NCBI GenBank assembly: GCA_001778785.1
Contig: MFIE01000027.1
Location: 8,243 to 25,529, forward strand
Direction of reading: 5' to 3'
Source of the DNA: Candidatus Giovannonibacteria bacterium RIFCSPLOWO2_01_FULL_46_13
Lineage (GTDB): Bacteria > Patescibacteriota > Minisyncoccia > JACPKW01 > UBA11713
DNA length: 17,287 nt
Under the pieces are notes generated by a model. The model saw only the letters and a list, made by a program, of their open reading frames with translations, did not search any database and was not told the DNA's origin. Shown here one piece after another: positions 6,392 through 13,699 of the stretch. The translations under genes and the position numbers were made by a program. Position 1 is the first letter of the stretch; every line of letters begins with the position of its first letter.

Positions 6392-7339
6392 CTACTCTAT
6401 TTTTCCCCAAAATATTATGAGGAGCATTCCTAGGACCATAATTAAAGTCCCCGAAAGGCGATACTTCAGGTCTTCCACTTCTCCGGAATGCTTCCCGCCG
6501 AAACGAGACATAAGCCCGAGTGTGATACCTATCGCCACAGAAAACAAAACGACTCCGAGCCTTTTTCCCGCGATCACGTATGGAACGACGCTGATTAATT
6601 TCAACCCAAGATATTGCGGGATCAGGGTCAAGGAGATAAAAAAACCGTTCAGTGCAAGCGGCTTAAAAGAGCCGACTGGGTTAAGTTCTTCTTTTGTCGC
6701 CTTTCCGATAATCCTGTAAATCACTGCGGCAAGAGCGGCAAGCAGACCAAGAAATAGAGACCAGAAAAAAGGATAAAAGGCCGGGCTTGAACGAACCATT
6801 CCCAGTTTGTCCAAGATAGCCGTAACGCTGTATATAAGTCCCACGAGAAGCATCAAGCGCGAACCGCGGTCCCTGCTCAAATTTTTAAATGGCGCCAAAT
6901 AATCGATCCTCCTCCCCACATTTTTTTGTTCGTCTCTGGTGTTTAAAACATAAACGCCAAAAATTATGATCAGGACTCCAAGCCCTCCGATCCAGGTTGG
7001 GTTCCCGCCGCCCGCAAACGGAGATATCACTAGCAGATATGCTGGCGTAAGCGCTAAATATGGAGCTGTTAGAGTTAGCTTGGAAGAGCGATGGGCTTCG
7101 ACCGCCAAGATTGCGGCCCACAACATAAGCGGGATATGGAAAAATGGCGCAATCCAAAATCCCTCCTGAATTTTAGGAATCCCTTCTATCCATAACCAAA
7201 TTCCAAGGAACGGCAAAGCAAAAATATGCGATACCGCGATCAACGTTAGCCGGTGCACTGAAGTAAGTTTTATGGCGCCACGTTGAAAAGCATCTCCAAG
7301 ACCAGACGCGATTGGCAACAACCAGATTAAGGGATTCAT
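6392..7339 (-). CDS. EamA/DMT-family membrane protein (copy 2)
   Basis: A 315-residue hydrophobic protein with about ten membrane segments. I start it at the ATG 7339-7337, not at an in-frame ATG 36 bp further upstream. The chosen ATG forms an ATGA overlap with the stop of the preceding gene, and the resulting N-terminus (MNPLIWLLPIASG) lines up with MNILALIFPFGSG of its paralogue. Shared landmarks with copy 1: EAHR (81-84), ALTPA (96-100), YLAP followed by a basic loop (147-160), SR-ML, VVPYVIAGKR (251-260) and the C-terminal LKYRLSGTLIMVLGMLLI. Copy 2 carries an insertion of roughly 14 residues before the C-terminal LKYRL. Adjacent paralogues of this family often form hetero-dimers, so the two genes may encode one transporter, possibly a flippase for a carrier-linked sugar. 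Confidence 0.75.
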   Translation of the reverse strand: MNPLIWLLPIASGLGDAFQRGAIKLTSVHRLTLIAVSHIFALPFLGIWLWIEGIPKIQEGFWIAPFFHIPLMLWAAILAVEAHRSSKLTLTAPYLALTPAYLLVISPFAGGGNPTWIGGLGVLIIIFGVYVLNTRDEQKNVGRRIDYLAPFKNLSRDRGSRLMLLVGLIYSVTAILDKLGMVRSSPAFYPFFWSLFLGLLAALAAVIYRIIGKATKEELNPVGSFKPLALNGFFISLTLIPQYLGLKLISVVPYVIAGKRLGVVLFSVAIGITLGLMSRFGGKHSGEVEDLKYRLSGTLIMVLGMLLIIFWGKIE

Positions 7340-8442
7340 ATATTCAAAAAGTCGTTCGCGAATAATTCGGCGCAATATTGGTTTCCGTCAAGGGTGCCCC
7401 AGCGGTTTAGGATTTCGTAGTTCATTTTATCATATGCTTTTTTCACGCGCGGGACGTCTTTTAAAATTTCTTCAAGGGACTGGCCCCGGAAGACAACGCC
7501 TAATTGCAGTTTTTCCAGCGAGCGGTTATTAAAAAATATTTCCGGGTCGTCATCGGGATCGAAGTTCGGAACGACCAAAGGAGTCCCCACTATCATCGAG
7601 ATCCAAATAGAAGACCAGCCGGAACGAGCAAACTGGAACAAAACATTTTTATTTGAAATTACGTGCGGAAGCGCGCGGATGCTTTCCGGAACCGCGTCCG
7701 AGATGTTCGAGTAAAGCTTATACCCTAAGCGCTTGGCATCGGCATATAATCTTTCGAGGCCGGGAATGCCGGTTATCGTCACAAAAATTCCGGGATAAAT
7801 AAGATCATGGTTTTCCGGCGGCAAGGGCGCGATCGGCGGAGTCAAAATTTCCGTCCTATATTTCGGCGTATATTTTTCCAAATATGAAAAAGTCGCGGGG
7901 TAAGCGATCGCGTGCATGCGATAATTTCTTTCCACCCACTCTGCGGCCTCGACTCCTTTTTGCAAAAGTTTTTTATCTAAATTAATTTCTTTCTCTTCGC
8001 CAGCGCGCCTAAGAATTTCCGAGATAAAAGCAAAGGAAGTGTAGTACGCTGGACAAATGTCATACCTGATCCTCGGCGCCCGCGAAAGCTCAACCTCGAT
8101 ATTTTTCCCATATGTCGAGATTAAATGTTCGCGCGCTTTTTTTGAGGAGGCCTTGTGGTTTTCTACCCATTTTTTTAGCGATTCTTGATAAATGCTGTCG
8201 GCGTAAAAATTGTCTAGCAAAAATTTTCCGAGCTTTTCGTCCAGAATAATTTCCTCGCGCACCCCGAATTCCTCGGCCATGGCTTGCCTCTGCCTTTCGC
8301 CATAGACCAATGGGACGATAATCTTCATCTTCTCGCGCCCCGCCTTTTTTAATTCCTCATTAAAAGAAAGGGCGAGGTTTGTCGTCCGCAAAAAAGGCCC
8401 CGTGCCGTACGAGAAATTCGTGACGATAAATTTATTGCCCAT
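7336..8442 (-). CDS. Putative GT-B fold glycosyltransferase (divergent)
   Basis: A 368-residue soluble protein that I do not recognise at subfamily level. I use the ATG at 8442-8440, which overlaps the cytidylyltransferase stop by 11 bp and puts the first beta strand and loop at the N-terminus (MGNKFIVTNFSYGTGPFLRT). The first half is rich in charged helices. The second half has PGIFVTITGIPGLERLYADA (217-236), then LPHVISNKNVLFQFARSG (258-275), and WSSIWISMIVGTPLVVPNF (276-294). This last part is the position and pattern of the donor-binding site of MurG/UGT-like GT-B enzymes, where a glycine/serine loop leads into an A-x-G-x-P-x-V-x-P strand. Its location between a CMP-sugar cytidylyltransferase and the EamA-type genes suggests it uses a sugar activated in this operon. 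Its stop overlaps the next ATG (ATGA). Confidence 0.5.
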   Translation of the reverse strand: MGNKFIVTNFSYGTGPFLRTTNLALSFNEELKKAGREKMKIIVPLVYGERQRQAMAEEFGVREEIILDEKLGKFLLDNFYADSIYQESLKKWVENHKASSKKAREHLISTYGKNIEVELSRAPRIRYDICPAYYTSFAFISEILRRAGEEKEINLDKKLLQKGVEAAEWVERNYRMHAIAYPATFSYLEKYTPKYRTEILTPPIAPLPPENHDLIYPGIFVTITGIPGLERLYADAKRLGYKLYSNISDAVPESIRALPHVISNKNVLFQFARSGWSSIWISMIVGTPLVVPNFDPDDDPEIFFNNRSLEKLQLGVVFRGQSLEEILKDVPRVKKAYDKMNYEILNRWGTLDGNQYCAELFANDFLNI

Positions 8443-9154
8443 TCCTCTTCTTGAAGAGAAGTTCAGCGATTTCGAAATCGAAAAGATTATCAATATCAAC
8501 CGTCGGGCGTTTCAAAATATACGGCAAGACTTTATCCCCAATCACGGAATGTTTTTCGGTAACGGTACGCGCCCACATAATTCCGATGTCCGCGGTCGTC
8601 TCAAAAACTTTCGGCAAAGACTGCCGAGGCGCGGTATGCCAATCTTTCATCCCCGGCATATCCGAGACAAACGGGACCATAAATTCGTCCGCGATCTTCC
8701 ACATTTTGTACGGTGGCTTTGAAGGCTCCTGCAAGGAGCGCACGCTATCGGCCTCGGGGTGCTCTCCCAAAAGTTCTATCGACTCGTCCAATTCTTGCGA
8801 TGTGCGCATCGGGCCCGTCGGGCGCAAGTGCACGACGATATCCGGCACATAATTTTCATTTTCCTTGAGCCAAGATAAGGCGTGTTCAAAAACCGGAGGA
8901 TCGGGAGTTAAATCCTGCGCGAATTCTACCGGGCGCATAAACGGGACTTCCGCTCCCCAATCCTTCCCGACTTTCGCGATATCCTCGCCGTCCGTAGATA
9001 AAATTACGCGGTCAATATATTTGGATCCCTTGGCCGCGTCGATCGACCAGGCAATAAGCGGTTTGCCGCCGACCATCTTAATATTTTTTCCAGGAACTCC
9101 TTTCGATCCCCCGCGCGCAGTAATAATCCCAATGACTTTATAATTTTTATACAT
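8432..9154 (-). CDS. neuA: CMP-nonulosonate (sialic-acid-type) cytidylyltransferase
   Basis: A complete 240-residue enzyme, the normal length for bacterial NeuA-type catalytic domains. It should transfer CMP from CTP to a nonulosonic acid in the cytoplasm. The CTP-binding loop is ITARGGSKGVPGKN (11-24), followed by GGKPLIAWSI (29-38), RVILSTD (49-55), AEVPFMRP (68-75), FAQDLTPDP (78-86) and LRPTGPMR (110-117, where most relatives have Q-P-T-S-P-L-R). The metal and product-binding end is VDIDNLFDFEIAE (219-231). The start is 2 bp after the stop of the CBS-dehydrogenase gene with no convincing SD; the end overlaps the next gene by 11 bp. It is a close paralogue of the partial gene at 1-194. Whether both copies activate the same acid is open; a KdsB-like role is less likely because of the DIDN-FDF ending. 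Confidence 0.88.
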   Translation of the reverse strand: MYKNYKVIGIITARGGSKGVPGKNIKMVGGKPLIAWSIDAAKGSKYIDRVILSTDGEDIAKVGKDWGAEVPFMRPVEFAQDLTPDPPVFEHALSWLKENENYVPDIVVHLRPTGPMRTSQELDESIELLGEHPEADSVRSLQEPSKPPYKMWKIADEFMVPFVSDMPGMKDWHTAPRQSLPKVFETTADIGIMWARTVTEKHSVIGDKVLPYILKRPTVDIDNLFDFEIAELLFKKRNGQ

Positions 9155-9156
9155 AT

Positions 9157-10872
9157 TTAAAGACGCTTATGTGTTACGCCATTAATTTTCGAAATCTCTT
9201 CGGTGTTAAACATGGACCAGCCGTCGAAAAGCAAAGTTGGGTTCTTGGAAAGTTTTAAGAGGTTCCTAATTTTAAGGTTTTCGAATATCGGGTTGTTGTT
9301 CATGACCAAAACCGCATCGGCGTCGCGGAACCCCGCTTCCGGAGTTGCCACATATTTTATATTTCTCTGGATCAGTTCTTTTTCGAAAACCGCGGGATCG
9401 TACGCGTGGATGTTTGTAAATTTTGCTTCCTGCAATTTCTGTAAAATTTTCAAAGCCGTTGATCCGCGAAGGTCGGAAGTCTGCGGCTTTCCTTTGAAAG
9501 CGACGCCCAACGCCAAAATTTTAGCCTTCTTGTTGTCTTTTTTATGCTTTTTCATGAAGGCCAAAACATCTTTGGAAATTTCGTCGATCATCCTGTCGCT
9601 TACCGCGCGGGCATGCTTGGCCATGTGCGGCTCGTATCCCTTCTCTTTGGCCGATTGGATGAAAATAAACGGATCTTTTTCAAGACAATATCCGCCGACG
9701 CCCGGGCTTGGAAGAGGGATATTCGAGCGAGTGTATCCGTAGTTTGCGGCTTCGATTACTTTTGTCGTATCGATCCCCCAACGCTGGGCCACGAGAGAAA
9801 TCTCGTTCGAAAATCCGAAAGTAACATCGCGATAAACGTTGTTTATCAATTTGACCATCTCCGCGGATTCAAGTGAATCCACAAGCACGGTTGATTTTGT
9901 CATGACGTTGAAAATATTTGAGACGAGATCAGTTGATGCTTGGTTGATCCCGCCGATAACCTGCGGCAAGTGACGCAATTCCTCGAGAGCCTTTCCTTCG
10001 ATCGTCCTTTCCGGCGCAAAAGCCACAAGAAAATCTTCGCCCGCTTTTAAGCCGGACTGTTTTTCCAAAACTGGTGTAACGACATTCCTCGTGGTCCCCA
10101 AGGGAACGGTTGAGCGAAGTATGACAGCATCCCCGGATTTCAAAACTTTTCCAATCGTCTCGGCGGCGCTCCTTACTAAATCGAGGTTCGGAACCCCATT
10201 TTTACCGATGGGCGTGCCAACCGCGACAAAATATACATCGCAATTATTTGCGCCGCTAAAGTCTGCCGCGACTGAAAAATTTTTGCCCAAGTTATCGTCA
10301 ATCAAATCTTTCAGCCCTTCTTCATAAAAATGCGCGCGTCCTTTTTCGAGCGCTTTCAAGACGCTGGGGTTGATGTCAAACCCGCGCACCTTAAATCCCA
10401 AATCCGCGAGCGTCAAGCCGAGCGTCAAGCCGACGTAACCCAAGCCCAAAACCCCGATGTGCTTAAAACGGACGTCCGATGTATGGACTAAATCATAAAA
10501 CGAAACCAAATCCACGACGCGGTTCCCATTGTCCACCACCAAAATTTTTTCAAGCCGATTTTTGGGCCACTCCCCGGCTTTTATTTTTGCAAAAAGAGTC
10601 GGGAGAATATTTGCGGAATCATCAGCAACGATAACGCTCGGCTTTTTATTCATGACGCGCGATATCGGGTCGTCCAATTTTATTCCCGAAGCAAATGCCC
10701 GGCGCAAGTCGCCGTTCGTCACGATACCCAAAAGTTTTTCTTTTTTGTCCACGACAAGCGTAATGCCCGGCGGGATCGATGGGTCTTCCTCCTTGCCTTT
10801 GGTCAACCTTTTTATCACCGACCTAATGTTTTCATCCGGGCCGGCAAAAATTTTCGAGATATTTTTTTTCAT
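9157..10872 (-). CDS. Nucleotide-sugar 6-dehydrogenase with N-terminal CBS pair
   Basis: A 571-residue protein made of two parts. Residues 1 to about 130 are a tandem CBS module: KLLGIVTNGDLRRAFASG (47-63), then PISRVMNKKPSV (69-80) and ILVVDNGNRVVDLVSFYDLV (110-129). It resembles the regulatory CBS pairs of KpsF-type isomerases and some sugar nucleotidyltransferases. Residues 137-571 form a UDP-glucose/GDP-mannose dehydrogenase-family enzyme: NAD-binding GVLGLGYVGLT (140-150), AVGTP (217-221), RSTVPLGTT (253-261), SAEMVKLINN (336-345), catalytic cysteine Cys396 in GVGGYCLEKDP (391-401), and GVAFKGKPQTSDLRGS (456-471). It should oxidise a UDP-sugar to the uronate with two NAD+, most likely a HexNAc uronate as in WecC/WbpA. 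Normal relatives are about 420-440 residues without CBS. The ATG overlaps the previous stop (ATGA), with AAAGGA just upstream. Confidence 0.85.
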   Translation of the reverse strand: MKKNISKIFAGPDENIRSVIKRLTKGKEEDPSIPPGITLVVDKKEKLLGIVTNGDLRRAFASGIKLDDPISRVMNKKPSVIVADDSANILPTLFAKIKAGEWPKNRLEKILVVDNGNRVVDLVSFYDLVHTSDVRFKHIGVLGLGYVGLTLGLTLADLGFKVRGFDINPSVLKALEKGRAHFYEEGLKDLIDDNLGKNFSVAADFSGANNCDVYFVAVGTPIGKNGVPNLDLVRSAAETIGKVLKSGDAVILRSTVPLGTTRNVVTPVLEKQSGLKAGEDFLVAFAPERTIEGKALEELRHLPQVIGGINQASTDLVSNIFNVMTKSTVLVDSLESAEMVKLINNVYRDVTFGFSNEISLVAQRWGIDTTKVIEAANYGYTRSNIPLPSPGVGGYCLEKDPFIFIQSAKEKGYEPHMAKHARAVSDRMIDEISKDVLAFMKKHKKDNKKAKILALGVAFKGKPQTSDLRGSTALKILQKLQEAKFTNIHAYDPAVFEKELIQRNIKYVATPEAGFRDADAVLVMNNNPIFENLKIRNLLKLSKNPTLLFDGWSMFNTEEISKINGVTHKRL

Positions 10873-11600
10873 TTCCTTTTAGCGCGCACCAAAAAGTATA
10901 AAGATAAATCGCGGCCGTATCCGTTATCAAACCGGTCTATAAAATATGCAATTGGTTCAATTATCCAATAATATATCCAGTTGCAAAATCTTTCCATAAT
11001 ATTTGGCATGTTCAATCCTCTCTGGAAAAAATACGAATACGATCCGAGAGTCGCGATACTTCCGTTGGTCGGGATAATTTTAACTTCGTCAAACCCAACT
11101 TTCTTAAAAAGATAATCGAGCGCGTATTCAGTGAAGCGGTAATAATCGTACGGCGCTTGGTGCTGGCGGCGGACCAAAGCCGCCGTCACAAACGCCTCTC
11201 CTCCAGGCTTTAAGACGCGGTGGAATTCGCTGATAACTTTTTCCGGCTCGGAGACGTGTTCCATTATATATTTCGTCGTGACGATGATATCAAAACTCTG
11301 GTCTGAAAAAGGGAGGACGTGCGCTTGCTCGGTCGGCTTATCATCGCGTATAAAGTGGTCCTTCCAAAAATCTATCGCCTCATATTCGCACTCCTTAAAA
11401 AATTTGTCGCGGTAAACCTCTTCCCTGTTCCCGGAAAAATCCTGTGAGGCATAGATGTTTAAAAGCTTTTTGCCGGGCTTGGCCAAAAGGTGGGCCTCGT
11501 ACATAAAATCAAATAAAGCCCGAAAAACGGGGTTTATTTTTCTTGCTTTCGGTATCCTGGCATAGAATTCTTTTTCCAGCACTGCCTTAATTTCGGCCAT
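10869..11600 (-). CDS. SAM-methyltransferase-like protein with degenerate motif I
   Basis: A 243-residue protein of the class I methyltransferase type. The later motifs are clear: VLPFSDQSFDIIVTTKYIMEHV (95-116) and FHRVLKPGGEAFVTAALV (126-143), as in Methyltransf_11. Motif I is unusual: the expected glycine-rich loop is replaced by KLLNIYASQDFSGNREE (45-61). The C-terminal third is aromatic (FCNWIYYWIIEPIAYFIDRF, 205-224) and may lie against a membrane or bind a lipid carrier. An SD is absent. A TAGTAT/TATATT box lies directly upstream of the ATG after a 36 bp gap from the dioxygenase gene, so an internal promoter is possible but weak. The product could be an active methyltransferase on a sugar, or a fold relative that has lost SAM binding. 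Confidence 0.7.
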   Translation of the reverse strand: MAEIKAVLEKEFYARIPKARKINPVFRALFDFMYEAHLLAKPGKKLLNIYASQDFSGNREEVYRDKFFKECEYEAIDFWKDHFIRDDKPTEQAHVLPFSDQSFDIIVTTKYIMEHVSEPEKVISEFHRVLKPGGEAFVTAALVRRQHQAPYDYYRFTEYALDYLFKKVGFDEVKIIPTNGSIATLGSYSYFFQRGLNMPNIMERFCNWIYYWIIEPIAYFIDRFDNGYGRDLSLYFLVRAKRK

Positions 11601-11636
11601 AATAATATACTAACGAGATTTTACCACTTAAAGTTT

Positions 11637-12530
11637 CTAGCTTAAAGCATACTCGACTACGGCCGGTAATTTCAATTTTTTTGCATCAAGGTCATCGAGA
11701 ATAGTTAAAGCCATCGGGCTCATCACTGCTTTTGTTGCATAAATCGAGGTTGACATAAGTCTCTCATTTTCCGTTGCAAAGCCACCCTTATGCAAACCCG
11801 AAGTTTCGCAGAAGATTATCGTTCCGGCTTTTCCAGTGCACACCAGGACATCCGAAACCTCTATTTTTTTAGAGACCTCCTCCGCTGGAGGATAACTTCC
11901 GGCCGGCGGGGCAGTCGGAAACAGATTCCAATATTTTCCAAGGTGATGCGATCCTTTTACATAAGTAAACGGCCCGGATCCCCTATCTACGTCCGTCAGG
12001 TATAAAAACATTTTCACAACTATCTTATCTTCCGGGTCGCGATGCCATCTCTGTGAATCTATTGGAACTGATCCAGTCTCCATCGGTGTAGTAACATTAA
12101 GCGTATATCCACGAAATTTTGGATAAAGTTTTAGATAGCTTGATATTATGTTCAATACTTTTTCATTAAGGGCAAATTTTACATAAGGGTTAGAGAAATC
12201 TAGAAGCGGGCGCAAATCAAAAAGATTCTTAAGAAAAACTTTCTTGCTTTTTACTCGAGCCTCCTCTTTAAGAGGTATAGCGTATTCCAAAAGTTCCGGA
12301 AATAAATTCTTCCCAGGAAATAATTCTTCGAGGGACGAAGTCGCAATCCCGTAAGTTTTCAAATCCGCGACAATTCTTTTTTCAACCGCCCCCAGGCTCG
12401 GCGGCGCTTTTTTATATTTCCGCCTCCCCTCGCGGTTCAGGATGAAAAACCATACGGGCCAGGAATTCCTCACAAAATAAAAAAACTTCCTCTTTATCAA
12501 GAACCTTATTATTTTATATAAGCGCACCAT
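11637..12530 (-). CDS. Phytanoyl-CoA dioxygenase (PhyH)-like Fe(II)/2-oxoglutarate oxygenase
   Basis: A 297-residue protein with the jelly-roll iron-binding triad of the PhyH family: His163 and Asp165 in QRWHRDPEDK (160-169) and His247 in GLHKGG (245-250), with Arg257 in ENERLMST placed to bind 2-oxoglutarate. Supporting segments are MFLYLTDVDRGSGPF (174-188), YVKGSHHLG (190-198) and GKAGTIIFCETSG (233-245). The first 45 residues are basic and aromatic. It should hydroxylate or otherwise oxidise a substrate with O2 and 2-oxoglutarate, giving succinate and CO2. Its place in a glycan operon suggests a sugar, lipid carrier or nucleotide-sugar as substrate; nothing in the sequence decides which. 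It starts 2 bp after the preceding stop with no SD. The fold call is secure, the substrate unknown. Confidence 0.85.
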   Translation of the reverse strand: MVRLYKIIRFLIKRKFFYFVRNSWPVWFFILNREGRRKYKKAPPSLGAVEKRIVADLKTYGIATSSLEELFPGKNLFPELLEYAIPLKEEARVKSKKVFLKNLFDLRPLLDFSNPYVKFALNEKVLNIISSYLKLYPKFRGYTLNVTTPMETGSVPIDSQRWHRDPEDKIVVKMFLYLTDVDRGSGPFTYVKGSHHLGKYWNLFPTAPPAGSYPPAEEVSKKIEVSDVLVCTGKAGTIIFCETSGLHKGGFATENERLMSTSIYATKAVMSPMALTILDDLDAKKLKLPAVVEYALS

Positions 12531-12532
12531 TT

Positions 12533-13699
12533 TTATTTATAAGTAAGTTTTATATTCCCCTCAAATTGAATTTCTATAGGGGAGTCTTCTGGATTAGTAA
12601 AACGCTTTTCCAAATCAGCGACAACCGCGCGCTGTACCATCCGCTTCTTAAAAAGCGATCGCCGGAGCCCGATAGCTTTTACATATTTAATTGCTCGACG
12701 CACTTGAGACTTGCCCTGCCCGGCTACTTCAGCCTTCCTATCCCACCAAAGCTCCCTTGGGGAAGAATTATAACGAACTCCCAACCCGAGGCTATTATTA
12801 AATTTTTCAATTTTTTCTTTGAAATAATCGCGCGAGGTGTAGCGAGGAGATGGTAAAGCATTTTTTTGCGCAAGAAAAGATATATTTCCTTCCGTCGTAA
12901 AAGAATTATCAACCAGGGAATATCCTGCTTTATTTAAAATTTTCTCGAGCGCTTGCGGCGTAAAAGAATGCAAGTGCGGCAGAAAAAATATCTGGCCCAT
13001 AGAAAACTCTTCGCTGGAATTCGGCACGGAGAGCGCTAAAAAATCTCCGGAATTTTGGATGGAGGCCGCCAATTCAATAATACGAAGCGGCTCGTAAGTA
13101 TGCTCGAGCACGTGATGGCTTACGATCAAACCGAACGGGGCATATTTTTTGGTCTCCCCTTCTTGTACCTCTTTTTCGAATGGATTTTCAAAAACAGTAA
13201 CGCCGTGGGCTTTCCTTACCGCCTCCGCGCGGTGCTTTGAATTCTCAAGCCCAAAGATATTTTTAAACCCCAATTTTTTAAGCTGGGCAATCGCCCCTCC
13301 ATAACCCGAACCTATTTCCAAAACCGGGCGCGACTTATCAATTGGGAATTTCTTCAGAAAAGCCATCATTTCTTTTTTCCTCTTTTTATCTTTCGACAAA
13401 ATATCCGCCGGCGCTTCTTCGCCTTCTCTCCAAACGCTGGTGTAAAAATTTTCTATCCACTCTCTTGTTGGGCGGTCCATATATCCAAAATATCCGCAGG
13501 ATTCGCAGACGCCCAAGCGAATCTTCTGTCCCCCGTCTCCGGAAACTAGAGTTACAACCGTCCGTAATTTGTTCCCATCGCCCGGGCAACTCACATTTTC
13601 TTGCAAAGAAATCGCTCCATCAAATTCAAGCGCTTTCCAGTCTCCAAGCTCTAAAAATTTAATCAATCTGAAACCGAACAAGTTGGAATTATTTTGCAT
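12533..13699 (-). CDS. SAM-dependent methyltransferase with N-terminal zinc-ribbon-like segment
   Basis: A 388-residue protein. Residues 35-90 hold Cys38, then VCESCG (Cys65, Cys68) and a segment (YMDRPTREWIENFYTSVW, 73-90). This is the usual order in sugar C-methyltransferases and Methyltransf_23-type proteins: a zinc ribbon, then a R-P-x-x-x-x-L-x-x-F-Y motif. Only three of the expected four cysteines are seen. The SAM domain follows: VLEIGSGYGGAIAQL (126-140), FGLENSK, SHHVLEHTYEP (194-204) and FLALSVPN (220-227), then HLHSFTPQALEKILNKAGY (242-260). A C-terminal basic stretch of about 100 residues has no clear assignment. The ATG overlaps the glycosyltransferase stop by 11 bp. Likely role: methylation of a sugar in the same operon, possibly the CDP-deoxyhexose; this is inference. 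Confidence 0.78.
   Translation of the reverse strand: MQNNSNLFGFRLIKFLELGDWKALEFDGAISLQENVSCPGDGNKLRTVVTLVSGDGGQKIRLGVCESCGYFGYMDRPTREWIENFYTSVWREGEEAPADILSKDKKRKKEMMAFLKKFPIDKSRPVLEIGSGYGGAIAQLKKLGFKNIFGLENSKHRAEAVRKAHGVTVFENPFEKEVQEGETKKYAPFGLIVSHHVLEHTYEPLRIIELAASIQNSGDFLALSVPNSSEEFSMGQIFFLPHLHSFTPQALEKILNKAGYSLVDNSFTTEGNISFLAQKNALPSPRYTSRDYFKEKIEKFNNSLGLGVRYNSSPRELWWDRKAEVAGQGKSQVRRAIKYVKAIGLRRSLFKKRMVQRAVVADLEKRFTNPEDSPIEIQFEGNIKLTYK

Noticed and set aside
7340..7375. Longer start for EamA copy 2 at 7375
   Set aside because: It would add a charged 12-residue leader absent in the paralogue; the ATGA overlap at 7339 is the better start.
8443..8499. Longer start for the GT-B-like gene at 8499
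   Set aside because: It would overlap neuA by 68 bp and put an unconserved segment before the first beta strand; the 11 bp overlap matches other junctions here.
9203..9742. Plus-strand frame opposite the dehydrogenase
   Set aside because: It covers codons of the catalytic domain on the minus strand and has no family features.
11601..11636. Possible terminator between the dioxygenase and methyltransferase genes
   Set aside because: The gap is 36 bp and holds only the short palindrome ACTTTAAGT, with no G+C-rich stem or T-run.
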